Notes: generated by a model from the letters alone, not told the origin. 64,000 bases of DNA from Phycisphaeraceae bacterium (GCA_020639155.1 JACKHF010000002.1:682001-746000), one strand, 5' to 3'. Shown: positions 27,568 to 36,167, numbered from the stretch's first letter. Translations and numbers: made by a program.

Positions 27568-27604
27568 GACCCCGTGGCGGAAACGCTACACGGGTCTATT
27601 TATG
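27568..27604 (+). terminator. Imperfect terminator-like hairpin after groEL2
   Basis: GACCCCGTGGCG and CGCTACACGGGTC form an imperfect stem around a GAAA loop, followed by TATTTATG. The next gene's ATG lies at the end of this element, so it may only partly stop transcription. Confidence 0.45.
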
Positions 27605-28264
27605 GATACTTGGGCTTCCATAACAATTGCAGCAACTTCGTCACTTGCAGCAATAGCGAGTGCTATAGCAGCGTTTTTGTCGCTCAGAGTATCAACTAGG
27701 GCGTTTAGATGGCAAAGATCGCAGTCAGCTCCCAAAGTGATTATTCGCACTTACACAACTTTGGACGCTCCTACTTGCATTTATGTTCGAATTGAAAATA
27801 TAGGACAAGAACCTGCTTTTGACATTAAGTTCAAATCATCAACAGAACTTAAAAAAGGCTTTGGTTTTGCTCCAATTGATCCGGAAAGCGCGCAACCTTT
27901 ACTTGGACCAATAGCAACTGGTATTCCTGCACTTGCGGCAGGAGATTATCGTGAGTTGCTTTGGGGACAATATGGTGGCCTTCACAGTCTAGTTGGTGAT
28001 GGTTTCATTCGAATTGATTGCGAATTTTCTGATTCTCAACAGATACTTCACTCTACCCCTAACTTCCTAGAAGTGAAATCATATGAACACACAAATATTG
28101 GTGATAATCGTCCATTGTCTAAGATTGTTCAAGAACTATCGCAACTTCGAACAGAGTTTAAAGATTTGATTACTAAAGGAGTTGTTGTAGAACATCGCAA
28201 GGAATATGTGGATCGACTTCAAGCTCAACGAGAGGAAACAGCAAGAAAGAAGCAAAGATCATAA
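27602..28264 (+). CDS. Small membrane-anchored protein of unknown function; AT-rich
   Basis: 220 residues. One N-terminal membrane helix (residues ~6-28, SLAAIASAIAAFLSLRVS), then a soluble domain with VRIENIGQEPAFDIKF, a beta-sandwich-like motif seen in many orphan proteins, and a charged C-terminal coiled coil. I do not recognise a family. Base composition is much more AT-rich than the flanking chaperone genes, a sign of transfer. Its TAA overlaps the dnaJ ATG by one base (TAATG). The start at 27602 is chosen over 27557, which would include the hairpin. Confidence 0.75.
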   Translation: MDTWASITIAATSSLAAIASAIAAFLSLRVSTRAFRWQRSQSAPKVIIRTYTTLDAPTCIYVRIENIGQEPAFDIKFKSSTELKKGFGFAPIDPESAQPLLGPIATGIPALAAGDYRELLWGQYGGLHSLVGDGFIRIDCEFSDSQQILHSTPNFLEVKSYEHTNIGDNRPLSKIVQELSQLRTEFKDLITKGVVVEHRKEYVDRLQAQREETARKKQRS

Positions 28265-29421
28265 TGCCGACCACACGCGACTATTACGAGATACTCAGCA
28301 TTGAGCGCAGCGCAAGCGCGGACGATATCAAGCGTGCTTATCGCAGGCTCGCGATGAAGTATCATCCCGATCGCAACGGCGATGACAAGGAAGCCGAGGA
28401 GAAGTTCAAGGAAGCTGCCGAGGCGTATGACGTGCTGTCAGATGCGCAGAAACGCCAGATGTACGACCAGTACGGGCACGCTGGCGTGCGTGGTTCCGGC
28501 TCTGCTGGGCACGACTTCTCCCGCATGGATGTCACGGACATCTTCTCGATGTTCAACGATATTTTCGGCGGCATGGGCGGCGGATTCGGTGGTGGCAGCG
28601 CTCGCGGACGGCGAGGTCCCGCGCGCGGGTACGACCTTGAAACACAGGTCTACGTCACACTTGCAGAAGTACTCACAGGCACAGAGAAGGATGTCGAGTT
28701 CACGCGCATGGATGTGTGCAAGAAGTGCTCCGGATCCGGCGCAAAGCCTGGCACGAGTGCGACAACGTGCGCACAGTGTGGAGGGCAGGGCAAGGTACAA
28801 CAGACCGGGATGGGCGGCATGTTCCGTATGGTCGTCGCGTGTCCCGTGTGCAAAGGCGCTGGCACAATTGTGAAGGAGCACTGCACGGATTGCAAAGGCA
28901 AAGGACGCACGCCAACCGATCGCAAACTCAGCGTAAAAATCCCGGCTGGCATCCAGCATGGACAGACAATCCGTGTCCGGGGTGAGGGCGAACCGCCACC
29001 ACGCGAGGCATCCGCAAACGGCGACGGCATGCGCGGCGATCTGCACGTTGTTGTCGGCATTCAGGAGCACGAACTCTTCGGGCGCGAGGGTGACCATCTC
29101 ATTCTCGAACTCCCGATCTCGTTTACGCAGGCGACACTCGGCGCAGAGATCGACTGCCCCACACTCGATGGCGAGACGAAGATTTCCATCCCACGCTCGA
29201 CGCAACATGGCGCGATCTTCCGTGTACCAGGCAAGGGACTTCCGAACCTGCGTTCGGGCAGACGCGGCGAGCTTGTGGTTGTTGCAAAGATCGAGATTCC
29301 AACCAAACTGTCGAGCGAGCAGGAAAAGATTCTCCGCGAGTTCGCTGCGACCGAGGACGAAAAGATTCATCCTGAATCCACCAGTTTCTGGAAGAAGATG
29401 AGGGACATGCTGGGTGGCTGA
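28264..29421 (+). CDS. dnaJ: Chaperone protein DnaJ
   Basis: 385 residues. J domain with KYHPDRNG (HPD motif, ~residue 34), then a Gly-rich region (GGMGGGFGGGSARG), then four zinc-binding repeats CKKCSGSG, CAQCGGQG, CPVCKGAG and CTDCKGKG, then the C-terminal substrate domains. It activates DnaK ATPase; dnaK is not in this window. The ATG overlaps the stop of the AT-rich gene. grpE follows after 27 bp. Confidence 0.97.
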   Translation: MPTTRDYYEILSIERSASADDIKRAYRRLAMKYHPDRNGDDKEAEEKFKEAAEAYDVLSDAQKRQMYDQYGHAGVRGSGSAGHDFSRMDVTDIFSMFNDIFGGMGGGFGGGSARGRRGPARGYDLETQVYVTLAEVLTGTEKDVEFTRMDVCKKCSGSGAKPGTSATTCAQCGGQGKVQQTGMGGMFRMVVACPVCKGAGTIVKEHCTDCKGKGRTPTDRKLSVKIPAGIQHGQTIRVRGEGEPPPREASANGDGMRGDLHVVVGIQEHELFGREGDHLILELPISFTQATLGAEIDCPTLDGETKISIPRSTQHGAIFRVPGKGLPNLRSGRRGELVVVAKIEIPTKLSSEQEKILREFAATEDEKIHPESTSFWKKMRDMLGG

Positions 29422-29448
29422 TCGCCATTCATTGCAGGCTGTACACAT

Positions 29449-30075
29449 ATGAACGAAGAACCGATGCAACAACCCAGCGAGACATCGACAGAGGATCAGG
29501 CGATCGTCAATCTGAAAGCGCAAGCTGAGCAGGGCGAAGTCTACGTCGACGAGTTTACACCAGAGGACATCGCGCAAGCAATGGTCCAACTCGCTGCTGA
29601 GCGCACCGAGTTTGAGGACAAGTGGAAGCGTGCGCTCGCTGAGTGCGCAAACATCGAACGCCGATCAGCCACGCGCGCAACAGAGACACGAAAGCAGGCG
29701 ATCAAGGGAGTTGTGCAGTCGTTCATCGGTGTTGTCGACCACTTCGACCTCGCGCTCGCGCAGGACACGAGTAAGGTCAGCGCAGAGCAACTCGCCGACG
29801 GCGTACGCATGATCCGCGAGTCGTTCATCAATGTGCTCAAACAGCACGGCGTGCAGACGATCTCGCCTTCTGCTGGCGATGAGTTCCAGCCCGGTATGCA
29901 CGAAGCCGTCACGCAGATTATCAGTGCCGAGGTCAAACCTGGCACGGTTGCGAGCACCTTCCAGTCAGGATACCGCATGGACGACTGGGTGATTCGCCCG
30001 GCGAAGGTTGCTGTTGCCAAGGCGGGCGAGCAGCCGATGCCTGATGATGCGAGTGCCGCATCGGAGGATGCCTGA
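29449..30075 (+). CDS. grpE: Nucleotide exchange factor GrpE
   Basis: 208 residues. A helical N-terminal part (FEDKWKRALAECANIERRS) leads to the GrpE head with DGVRMIRESFINVLKQHGV, HEAVTQ and VASTFQSGYRMDDWVIRPAKV, the family signature. It releases ADP from DnaK. Genes dnaJ-grpE are adjacent, so they likely share a transcript. Confidence 0.95.
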   Translation: MNEEPMQQPSETSTEDQAIVNLKAQAEQGEVYVDEFTPEDIAQAMVQLAAERTEFEDKWKRALAECANIERRSATRATETRKQAIKGVVQSFIGVVDHFDLALAQDTSKVSAEQLADGVRMIRESFINVLKQHGVQTISPSAGDEFQPGMHEAVTQIISAEVKPGTVASTFQSGYRMDDWVIRPAKVAVAKAGEQPMPDDASAASEDA

Positions 30076-30076
30076 C

Positions 30077-30415
30077 ATGCCAACCTATGACTATCGGTGC
30101 AACACATGCGAGCACGAGTTCGAACTCTTTCAGTCGATGAAGGATGCCCCAAAGCGGAAGTGTCCGAAGTGCGGCAAGAACACACTCGAACGACTCATCG
30201 GCACGGGCGCAGCGGTGCTCTTCAAGGGATCAGGGTTCTACGAGACAGACTATCGGACAAAGTCATACAGGGATGCTGCAAAGGCTGACAAGCCGAACTC
30301 CAGCTCTACTTCGACAGAGACGAAGTCGTCAGAAACAAAGCCTGCAGAGAAGAAGACCGAGACAACGTCAAAGAAAACAACTTCTGAGACAACCAAGCCT
30401 GCAAAGTCGAAGTGA
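30077..30415 (+). CDS. FmdB-family zinc-ribbon protein
   Basis: 112 residues. The start MPTYDYRCNTCEHEFELFQ and CPKCGKNTLERLIG are the CxxC...CxxC FmdB zinc ribbon; FKGSGFYETDYR follows. The C-terminal half is a low-complexity Ser/Thr/Lys/Glu tail typical of the family. Function is unclear (a regulatory role was proposed for FmdB). GGAGG at 30063-30067 lies inside the end of grpE, and the start is one base after the grpE stop. Confidence 0.9.
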   Translation: MPTYDYRCNTCEHEFELFQSMKDAPKRKCPKCGKNTLERLIGTGAAVLFKGSGFYETDYRTKSYRDAAKADKPNSSSTSTETKSSETKPAEKKTETTSKKTTSETTKPAKSK

Positions 30416-30418
30416 AGC

Positions 30419-31249
30419 ATGGCGCTTCACGACAACAACATCTCTGACAGCATTACAGTAGAGCGGTTACGTACGCGCGCTGTTGATCGTGTATTCAAGA
30501 CACCACTCGGACGACTTGTCTTCCTGCATTACCTCCTCTGCCTCCCCGCGAGCATGGCGGTATTCATGCTCTGCGTCTGGATACTCCCCGGCAATACAGG
30601 ATTCATCCTCGGCTGTTACGTCGCCGCCATTGTTCTGGCCGGTGCGATACTCAACGGCAGAAGACTCTATCGGAGACAATACACTCGTGCAATCGAAACC
30701 GAACTGGATATCTACAATGGAATCCTCTGCATGTGCGGATATTCACTTGCCGAGGTTCGTGGCACAAACTGCCCGGAATGTGGACGAGAGCGAAATCAAC
30801 CTCAAAGTGCACTATTGCATCACCGCATAGTTTCCCACGGCATTGATCTGATTGAAGTATCGCGCATTGCTGGAATGATCGATCGCCACAATGATCACTT
30901 TCTGCATCGCGTATTCACCGATCACGAGCAGGAATACTCACGAAAGAGCAAACGATGCAATGAGCATCTTGCTGCTCGATTCGCAGCGAAAGAGGCCGTG
31001 ATGAAAGCGCTGGGAACCGGCTGGCGCAACGGCATCGCATGGACAGACATCGAAGTCGTGTCACTGGCATCTGGCGCACCAGTTATCAAACTGCACGGCA
31101 AAGCGAAGCAGACCGCGGATGATCTCGGAATCCAAGAATGGCTTGTTTCGCTGACACACACAAAGGAAAACGCGATGGCTTCAGTCATCGCGTTGAAACA
31201 ATCTGTGTCGACTCAAAGCCAGAGCATCTCACCCGCCGCCCGGTCCTGA
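30419..31249 (+). CDS. Membrane/zinc-ribbon segment fused to holo-ACP synthase (AcpS)
   Basis: 276 residues in one open frame. Residues ~35-85 form two membrane helices; ~102-122 are a zinc ribbon (CMCGYSLAEVRGTNCPECG) of the planctomycete type. From ~residue 138 to 262 it is AcpS: GIDLIEVSRI (metal-binding Asp), RVFTDHEQEYSRK, ARFAAKEAVMKALG (catalytic Glu region) and SLTHTKENAMASVIA. AcpS transfers phosphopantetheine from CoA to acyl carrier protein. A TTG just before the AcpS part could start a separate enzyme, but no Shine-Dalgarno precedes it. The last 21 bp overlap the convergent gene. Confidence 0.85.
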   Translation: MALHDNNISDSITVERLRTRAVDRVFKTPLGRLVFLHYLLCLPASMAVFMLCVWILPGNTGFILGCYVAAIVLAGAILNGRRLYRRQYTRAIETELDIYNGILCMCGYSLAEVRGTNCPECGRERNQPQSALLHHRIVSHGIDLIEVSRIAGMIDRHNDHFLHRVFTDHEQEYSRKSKRCNEHLAARFAAKEAVMKALGTGWRNGIAWTDIEVVSLASGAPVIKLHGKAKQTADDLGIQEWLVSLTHTKENAMASVIALKQSVSTQSQSISPAARS

Positions 31250-32380
31250 CTGAGCGGGTGCAACCGGAACATCAAGGTCGTGCGGCAGGACATTAGGCAC
31301 AATGACTGCATCGCTGTTTCGACCTGTCGCATCTGTCGGGTTCGTTGGAGATGTTATTGCTGCACGTCGTTCGTGCTCGCTCTGCACCAGTTCTGTAACT
31401 CGAGGATCGTACTCGCGTTCCTTCCACTCGTGCCATGCCGGAATGTTCCAGCCAAGCTGGCGTGTCGAATCAGCACCCCACCCTGCACTTGTGATTCGAC
31501 GCAGCGCGTTGTGGACATCAACATTGTAAAATGAGACTGCGACTCCCGACACGCGCAGGTACACACCCTCGGTTGCAACACTCAACTCGGGATCAAACCC
31601 AACTGCGCTATCTCCAACAACCGGCTCAAGATCAGAAACATACGCAACCTGCGTTCCAATCAGGATCTGTGCAAGTGCACCTGTCCCGGTTCCACCTCCA
31701 CCACCGCCTCCGGTATTGCCAGGATTCACCTGCGCGTTGATCATCATTGGGATAGCCTCATAGAGCGACATGTCCGCAGCCATCTTCGCTGCAACTCCCT
31801 GCGCAGCAGATTTCTCCGAGCCCAAACCCTGCGCAATAACTGTCTGGACAGAATATGGAATCCTCTCAAGCTTTGTAGTTACAGCGTTCAGCTTATCAAA
31901 CGCAAGCTTTGCAATGTCCTCGTTCTCATCAAACACAGCAGTCCAGGCAAGTGTTGCAAGCGCTTCATCTGTTTTTAGGTCGGCAAGATGATCAACGATC
32001 GCGGTACGCACATCATCGCCATCACTCTGAAACACTTCCAACATCGCGTCGAAGCTCGCCGGATCAACGTATGTTTTCAGCTTATCAATACCCGCCTGTC
32101 TGATCTGTACATTTCGAACATTTCTGAAGTACTTTGATCGAATGATTCGAAGTTCCTGCTGGAGTTCCTTTCCGCGCACACGATGGGCCTGCATCCTCTG
32201 CTGAAGTTCGGCATCTGTATAGTGAGCGGGACTCCCAAAGCCCGGCACATACGCGTCGCTTGGATCAAAGCCCATCGAGCTTTGCGCGTTCACGACTGTG
32301 GCGCTCAACAGCATTATCATGACAGCAGATCGAGCAGATGAAACCTTGTGAATCAGGCAACGATTGATGTGTTGTCGCAT
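31229..32380 (-). CDS. Exported repeat protein, function unknown
   Basis: 383 residues. A signal peptide precedes the mature part (MLLSATVVNAQSS). The middle has HEAT-like helical pairs (VRTAIVDHLADLKTDEALAT), followed by a Gly-rich linker (TGGGGGGGTGTG) and a C-terminal domain with GVYLRVSGVAVSFYNVDVH. It ends in a Pro/Gly tail. I do not recognise the family. ATG 32380 follows GGAG; an upstream frame to 32473 is less likely. It is divergent from fliN, sharing a 296-bp gap with a nested inverted repeat. Confidence 0.75.
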   Translation of the reverse strand: MRQHINRCLIHKVSSARSAVMIMLLSATVVNAQSSMGFDPSDAYVPGFGSPAHYTDAELQQRMQAHRVRGKELQQELRIIRSKYFRNVRNVQIRQAGIDKLKTYVDPASFDAMLEVFQSDGDDVRTAIVDHLADLKTDEALATLAWTAVFDENEDIAKLAFDKLNAVTTKLERIPYSVQTVIAQGLGSEKSAAQGVAAKMAADMSLYEAIPMMINAQVNPGNTGGGGGGGTGTGALAQILIGTQVAYVSDLEPVVGDSAVGFDPELSVATEGVYLRVSGVAVSFYNVDVHNALRRITSAGWGADSTRQLGWNIPAWHEWKEREYDPRVTELVQSEHERRAAITSPTNPTDATGRNSDAVIVPNVLPHDLDVPVAPAQSGPGGG

Positions 32381-32478
32381 TCGAAGGTTCTCCGGAAACA
32401 AAGCCTCTGTGATCTGTTCATGACGCGAGATTGAAGCCCCTGACGAACATCTCATCAGAAGCACATTGTGCATCCTAC

Positions 32479-32512
32479 CTCAGAACATCTGTATCAGATG
32501 CATTGTTCTGAG
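32479..32512. promoter_or_regulatory. Nested inverted repeat between the exported protein gene and fliN
   Basis: CTCAGAAC (32479-32486) and GTTCTGAG (32505-32512) are perfect arms that enclose a second perfect dyad, CATCTG-TAT-CAGATG (32486-32500). It lies in the divergent 296-bp gap, 99 bp before one gene and 165 bp before the other. No T run follows. Otherwise the gap shows nothing I can name. Confidence 0.4.
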
Positions 32513-32676
32513 ATCATCAGGCTGTGTCATATCCGACGTGCTTCAGTGTGATTTGTTCCGAACACGCATACTAGGCCCTATAACTTTATTGCCCTCATTG
32601 GTACCACACACATCAATCCGACCATGAGTTTCAAACAACACAAAACATCCAATCGAAACAAGCCGAACTCATCTGT

Positions 32677-32994
32677 ATGGCTGTGCGGACACAGGATATT
32701 CTCAGGCTTGAGGTCCCGCTGATTGTGCGGGTTGGTGAGCGGGCCATGCGCCTGGATGAAATCCTGAATCTAGCGCCCGGCGCCATCATTGAACTTCCAA
32801 TCGAGGCAGAAACAGAGCTCAGTGTCCTGATTAACAACAAGAAAGTTGGGACTGGGACAGCTGTAAAGATTGGTGAAAACTTCGGCGTCAAAATAACCGG
32901 CATTGGCGATAAACGCGAAATCATTGAGGCGACCGCTGCTGAAGCGGAAGACGATCTAGCCGCACTTGCAGAAGCATTTCTCGCTGGTCAATAA
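32677..32994 (+). CDS. fliN: Flagellar motor switch protein FliN
   Basis: 105 residues, a single SpoA domain: LEVPLIVRVGERAMRLDEIL, LAPGAIIELP, SVLINNKKVGTGTAVKIGENFGVKIT. FliN forms the C-ring of the flagellar motor with FliM and FliG. It is alone here, 24 kb from the filament locus. No clear Shine-Dalgarno precedes the ATG. Confidence 0.92.
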   Translation: MAVRTQDILRLEVPLIVRVGERAMRLDEILNLAPGAIIELPIEAETELSVLINNKKVGTGTAVKIGENFGVKITGIGDKREIIEATAAEAEDDLAALAEAFLAGQ

Positions 32995-33013
32995 GGCACG
33001 AGTATGAGTATGC

Positions 33014-33047
33014 AAAAAAAACGATCTCGACCAAGCGATCGAGATCG
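33014..33047 (-). terminator. Terminator after the PEP-CTERM gene
   Basis: CGATCTCGA (33022-33030) and TCGAGATCG (33039-33047) form a perfect 9-bp stem. On the minus strand it is followed by a run of eight T (33014-33021). Confidence 0.85.
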
Positions 33048-33097
33048 GCTGTCTTGTCTGATTCAAGTATGCCAATGGGGCATACTCTCAGTGGTGA

Positions 33098-33637
33098 TTA
33101 GCCACGACGACGACGTGCAGCGACGAGGCCGCCCATGCCGAGGAGCGCGAGGCTGCCCGGTGCAGGAACGAGTGTGACAACCATGTTGTCCCAGTCCTGA
33201 CGTGCGTTGACGCTGGTGGAGTTCCAATCCTGGATCAGTTCGATGGTCCATGTGCCAACGGTGTTCGCTGGTGCGCCGGGGCCGGTCAGAACTGCGAAGT
33301 CCTGTGCAGCGTGGCTATAGAACCCTGGAGGATTGGAGCCGGAACCCTGGAAGTCCCAATCGTTGGTCACGTTGCTGAAACCACCGATATCGTAGATCTC
33401 GCCTGAGGGAGCTGTGAGCAGCATCCTGAGGTCTGATGCGTATGCTGCGCCGTTGGTGGGATCGAGGAAGTCACCCTGGAATGCAAAGCCTGTGAGGCCT
33501 GCAGATGTTGAGGTGAAGTTGAATGTCTGGGAAGCCAGAGGGCCAACCAGGCTGATTGAACCGATGTTGAACACTTCGTCTGCGGATGCGACGGTCGCGA
33601 GACCAGCGATCGCAACAACTGCCATTGCCTTCTTCAT
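33098..33637 (-). CDS. PEP-CTERM sorting-domain protein
   Basis: 179 residues. A signal peptide (MKKAMAVVAIAGLATVASAD) leads to a beta-rich domain with DWDFQGSGSNPPG and GTWTIELIQDWNS, resembling the jelly-roll proprotein-convertase-type domain. The end is a PEP-CTERM-type signal, VPAPGSLALLGMGGLVAARRRR, that is a proline motif, a membrane helix and an Arg cluster, used for export sorting by exosortase. A sigma-70-like promoter lies 270 bp upstream, giving an unusually long leader. Confidence 0.9.
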   Translation of the reverse strand: MKKAMAVVAIAGLATVASADEVFNIGSISLVGPLASQTFNFTSTSAGLTGFAFQGDFLDPTNGAAYASDLRMLLTAPSGEIYDIGGFSNVTNDWDFQGSGSNPPGFYSHAAQDFAVLTGPGAPANTVGTWTIELIQDWNSTSVNARQDWDNMVVTLVPAPGSLALLGMGGLVAARRRRG

Positions 33638-34046
33638 ATCTTCTCTCCTCGTCTTGTGTACACAAATCGACGCTGAATCGACGAGATCCAGTTGTGTGAG
33701 CGAAACATGCTGCCCACGAGCAGACTGCAGCTACGCACCGCAGTACCAACTGAGCACAATCGCATAACCGATTGAGCGCAAAGCACAACTGACCACTTGC
33801 GTCAGTCACGAACAAGATGAGAGATGGGAGTGTTGCAAACCGTGCGAACGCATCGGCGCAGTCTCTCAATCTCCTCCTCGGGAGTCTTTCAACTACCGCT
33901 GGTATTAGAACATACCAAAAGATCAATGTCAACTGGATTTGGCTTGAAGTACGAAAGTTTCGTCAATCTTACGAAGTAAATGTCCCATAATAAACGAGAT
34001 CGCAGTAGACTCTGTTCTGGTTGCAGATAGGGATCCGGATCCATTT
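33638..34046. other. 409-bp gap with the long leader of the PEP-CTERM gene
   Basis: No credible gene. On the minus strand it carries a promoter (33904-33932) and about 260 nt of leader. Frames in it (for example to 33932) are not supported by any recognisable protein feature. It may hold leader structure affecting the PEP-CTERM gene, but I could not name a known RNA element. Confidence 0.5.
33904..33932 (-). promoter_or_regulatory. Sigma-70-like promoter for the PEP-CTERM gene
   Basis: Reading the minus strand, TTGACA (33932-33927), a 17-base spacer, then TCTAAT (33909-33904). The -35 is perfect and the spacing is optimal. Confidence 0.65.
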
Positions 34047-34541
34047 TCAGTCATACTTTAGAAACCCAAGATGCATTGCACAATGCTTGCGCTGGATCAT
34101 CTCCCACTGGTCATGGGTCATCTTTCCAAAGATCGCACTTGGATGAGTCATCTTCTCACCATGTAGAACCCGGTTCACCCGGGAGCGAAGGTGCTGTAGG
34201 CCTGTTGAAAAATCAACTTCAGGTGCTGGCTGGAAACTTTTGGGTGCCTTGAATCCTCTTGGCATGGGCTTGGGTCCCATCGCAGACTTGAAAAACGCTG
34301 CTCGGATGAGCCAGATCATGGGTGCCGGGAACGCCTTTTCACCGCCATCTAGCGCTGCGACGAACAGCTTTGCACAATGGTCCATAATTTGTCCCGCAGT
34401 CCAATTGCCCGTATGCGATAAGGTTCCGGCTGCGTGCGCAGCTTCGATACGGCCGAGTTCTTCCGCGATATCGGCAATCGAGCCAAACTCGAGTTCACGA
34501 TGCGGGGCGGTCTTTGTATTCACGGGCGCAGCAGTGGTCAT
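34047..34541 (-). CDS. DUF1569 (DinB-like) protein
   Basis: 164 residues. GNWTAGQIMDHCAKLF, FKSAMGPKPMPRGFKAPKSF and HPSAIFGKMTHDQWEMIQRKHCAMHL match DUF1569, a small metal-binding-like four-helix family of unknown function, common in planctomycetes. The histidines in DHCAK and KHCAMHL sit where the DinB fold binds metal. ATG 34541 has GGAG 7 nt upstream, better than the frame start at 34562. Confidence 0.88.
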   Translation of the reverse strand: MTTAAPVNTKTAPHRELEFGSIADIAEELGRIEAAHAAGTLSHTGNWTAGQIMDHCAKLFVAALDGGEKAFPAPMIWLIRAAFFKSAMGPKPMPRGFKAPKSFQPAPEVDFSTGLQHLRSRVNRVLHGEKMTHPSAIFGKMTHDQWEMIQRKHCAMHLGFLKYD

Positions 34542-34671
34542 TGATCTCTCCAGAACATGCACGAGGAACGCTCTTCACATCACGAAACCGAAGTGTGCCG
34601 AACTGTAAATCACTTTTACGGGTCTGACCACTGACAACTGTCAGAAGTTGTTAGTGTTGGATAAAGTAAAT

Positions 34672-34698
34672 GAAAAACCCGCACAGAGGTGTGCGGGC
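34672..34698 (-). terminator. Terminator after atpD
   Basis: CCCGCACA (34678-34685) and TGTGCGGG (34690-34697) are a perfect 8-bp stem with loop GAGG. On the minus strand it is followed by five T. It lies 30 bp after atpD. Confidence 0.85.
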
Positions 34699-34727
34699 TT
34701 TGTAAAGAATATCAAACTACAGCTCAA

Positions 34728-36167
34728 TCAGCCCTTGGCCATCTTCTCTGCCTTGGCGCGTGCGTCGTCGAGTGTGCCGACGTACATAAACGCGGACTCG
34801 GGAAGATCGTCGCCTTCACCATCGCAGAGTCGCTCGAACGAGTCGATTGTCTCGTCAAGACTTGAGTTCACACCCGGGAATCCGGTGAATACTTCCGCCA
34901 CGTAGAATGGCTGCGACAGGAAGCGTTCGATACGACGGGCACGGCCCACGATCTGCTTGTCATTTTCAGAGAGTTCGTCAACACCGAGGATCGCAATGAT
35001 GTCCTGTAGATCCTTGTAACGCTGGATGATCTTCTGCACCCGTGACGCGATCGCGTAGTGGCGTTCGCCGATAATGCCGGGATCGAGGATTCGCGAGGTT
35101 GACGCAAGCGGATCCACCGCAGGGTAGATGCCCTTTTCTGCAATGCTTCGTGAGAGCGTGACGAACGCGTCCAAGTGAGCAAATGCTGTCGCGGGAGCCG
35201 GGTCGGTCAGGTCGTCAGCAGGGACGTAAATCGCCTGGACGGAGGTCACAGCACCCTTGTCGGTTGATGTGATGCGTTCCTGGAGCTGACCCATTTCCGT
35301 CGAGAGCGTTGGCTGGTAGCCCACGGCTGACGGCATACGGCCGAGCAGCGCGGACACCTCGGAACCCGCCTGCGTGAAGCGGAACACGTTGTCCACGAAC
35401 ATCATGGTTTCCTTGCCGGATGTATCGCGGAAGTCTTCGGCCATGGTCAGGCCAGACAGAGCGACACGGAGACGGGCTCCGGGCGGTTCATTCATCTGAC
35501 CGAACACCATGGCGACCTTATCGAGAACGTGTGCCTGATTGCCGTTTTCATCTGTGAACTCGGCTTCTTTCATTTCACGCCAGAGGTCGTTTCCTTCGCG
35601 GGTGCGTTCGCCAACGCCACAGAACACAGAGTAACCACCGAACTCACGGGCCACGCGTGCGATCATCTCCTGGATGATAACGGTCTTGCCAACACCCGCA
35701 CCACCGAACAGACCGATCTTGCCGCCTCGAACGAACGGGCAGAGCATGTCGATGACCTTGATACCTGTCTCAAGGATTTCGGTGTTCGGGTTGAGGTTTG
35801 TGAACTCGGGAGGAGCACGGTGGATGGGCATGCGACGTGCATCGGTGACCTGTGGCATGTTATCGATTGGCTCACCGAGCAGATTGAACACGCGACCAAG
35901 CACCTTCTCACCGACAGGGACGGACACGGGTGAGCCGGAATCGCTCACCTTCATGCCACGAACAAGGCCGTCGGTCGATCCGAGCGCAACCGCACGCACC
36001 ACACCACCACCAAGGTGCTGCTGCACCTCTCCTGTCAGGTTCAAAGCACCTGCACTTGTGTTTTCCTTGACCGTGATAGCGTTGTAGATCTCGGGCAGCG
36101 CCTCATCGGGAAACTGCGCGTCAAATGTGGACCCGATGACCTGAGTAATTGTGCCGGTCGCTGCCAT
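34728..36167 (-). CDS. atpD: ATP synthase F1 beta subunit
   Basis: 479 residues, the normal length. Catalytic subunit of the F1 ATP synthase. Walker A is GLFGGAGVGKTVIIQEMI (~residue 155), with GERTREGNDL, VFGQMNEPPGARLR and ALSGLTMAEDFRD typical of F-type beta. The start ATG 36167 (MAATGTITQV) follows AGGA; the frame opens earlier at 36215. No atpA, atpG or atpC flanks it: a terminator follows at once, and a PilZ gene is upstream. Hence it is separated from its usual operon partners. Confidence 0.96.
   Translation of the reverse strand: MAATGTITQVIGSTFDAQFPDEALPEIYNAITVKENTSAGALNLTGEVQQHLGGGVVRAVALGSTDGLVRGMKVSDSGSPVSVPVGEKVLGRVFNLLGEPIDNMPQVTDARRMPIHRAPPEFTNLNPNTEILETGIKVIDMLCPFVRGGKIGLFGGAGVGKTVIIQEMIARVAREFGGYSVFCGVGERTREGNDLWREMKEAEFTDENGNQAHVLDKVAMVFGQMNEPPGARLRVALSGLTMAEDFRDTSGKETMMFVDNVFRFTQAGSEVSALLGRMPSAVGYQPTLSTEMGQLQERITSTDKGAVTSVQAIYVPADDLTDPAPATAFAHLDAFVTLSRSIAEKGIYPAVDPLASTSRILDPGIIGERHYAIASRVQKIIQRYKDLQDIIAILGVDELSENDKQIVGRARRIERFLSQPFYVAEVFTGFPGVNSSLDETIDSFERLCDGEGDDLPESAFMYVGTLDDARAKAEKMAKG

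Noticed and set aside
30800..31249. A separate acpS gene starting at the TTG before GIDLIEV
   Set aside because: No stop separates it from the upstream part and no Shine-Dalgarno precedes the TTG, so the fusion is the simpler reading; an internal start is not excluded.
33471..33932. 153-residue minus-strand frame upstream of the PEP-CTERM gene
   Set aside because: It has no recognisable protein feature, overlaps the signal-peptide region of the PEP-CTERM gene in another frame, and covers the predicted leader.
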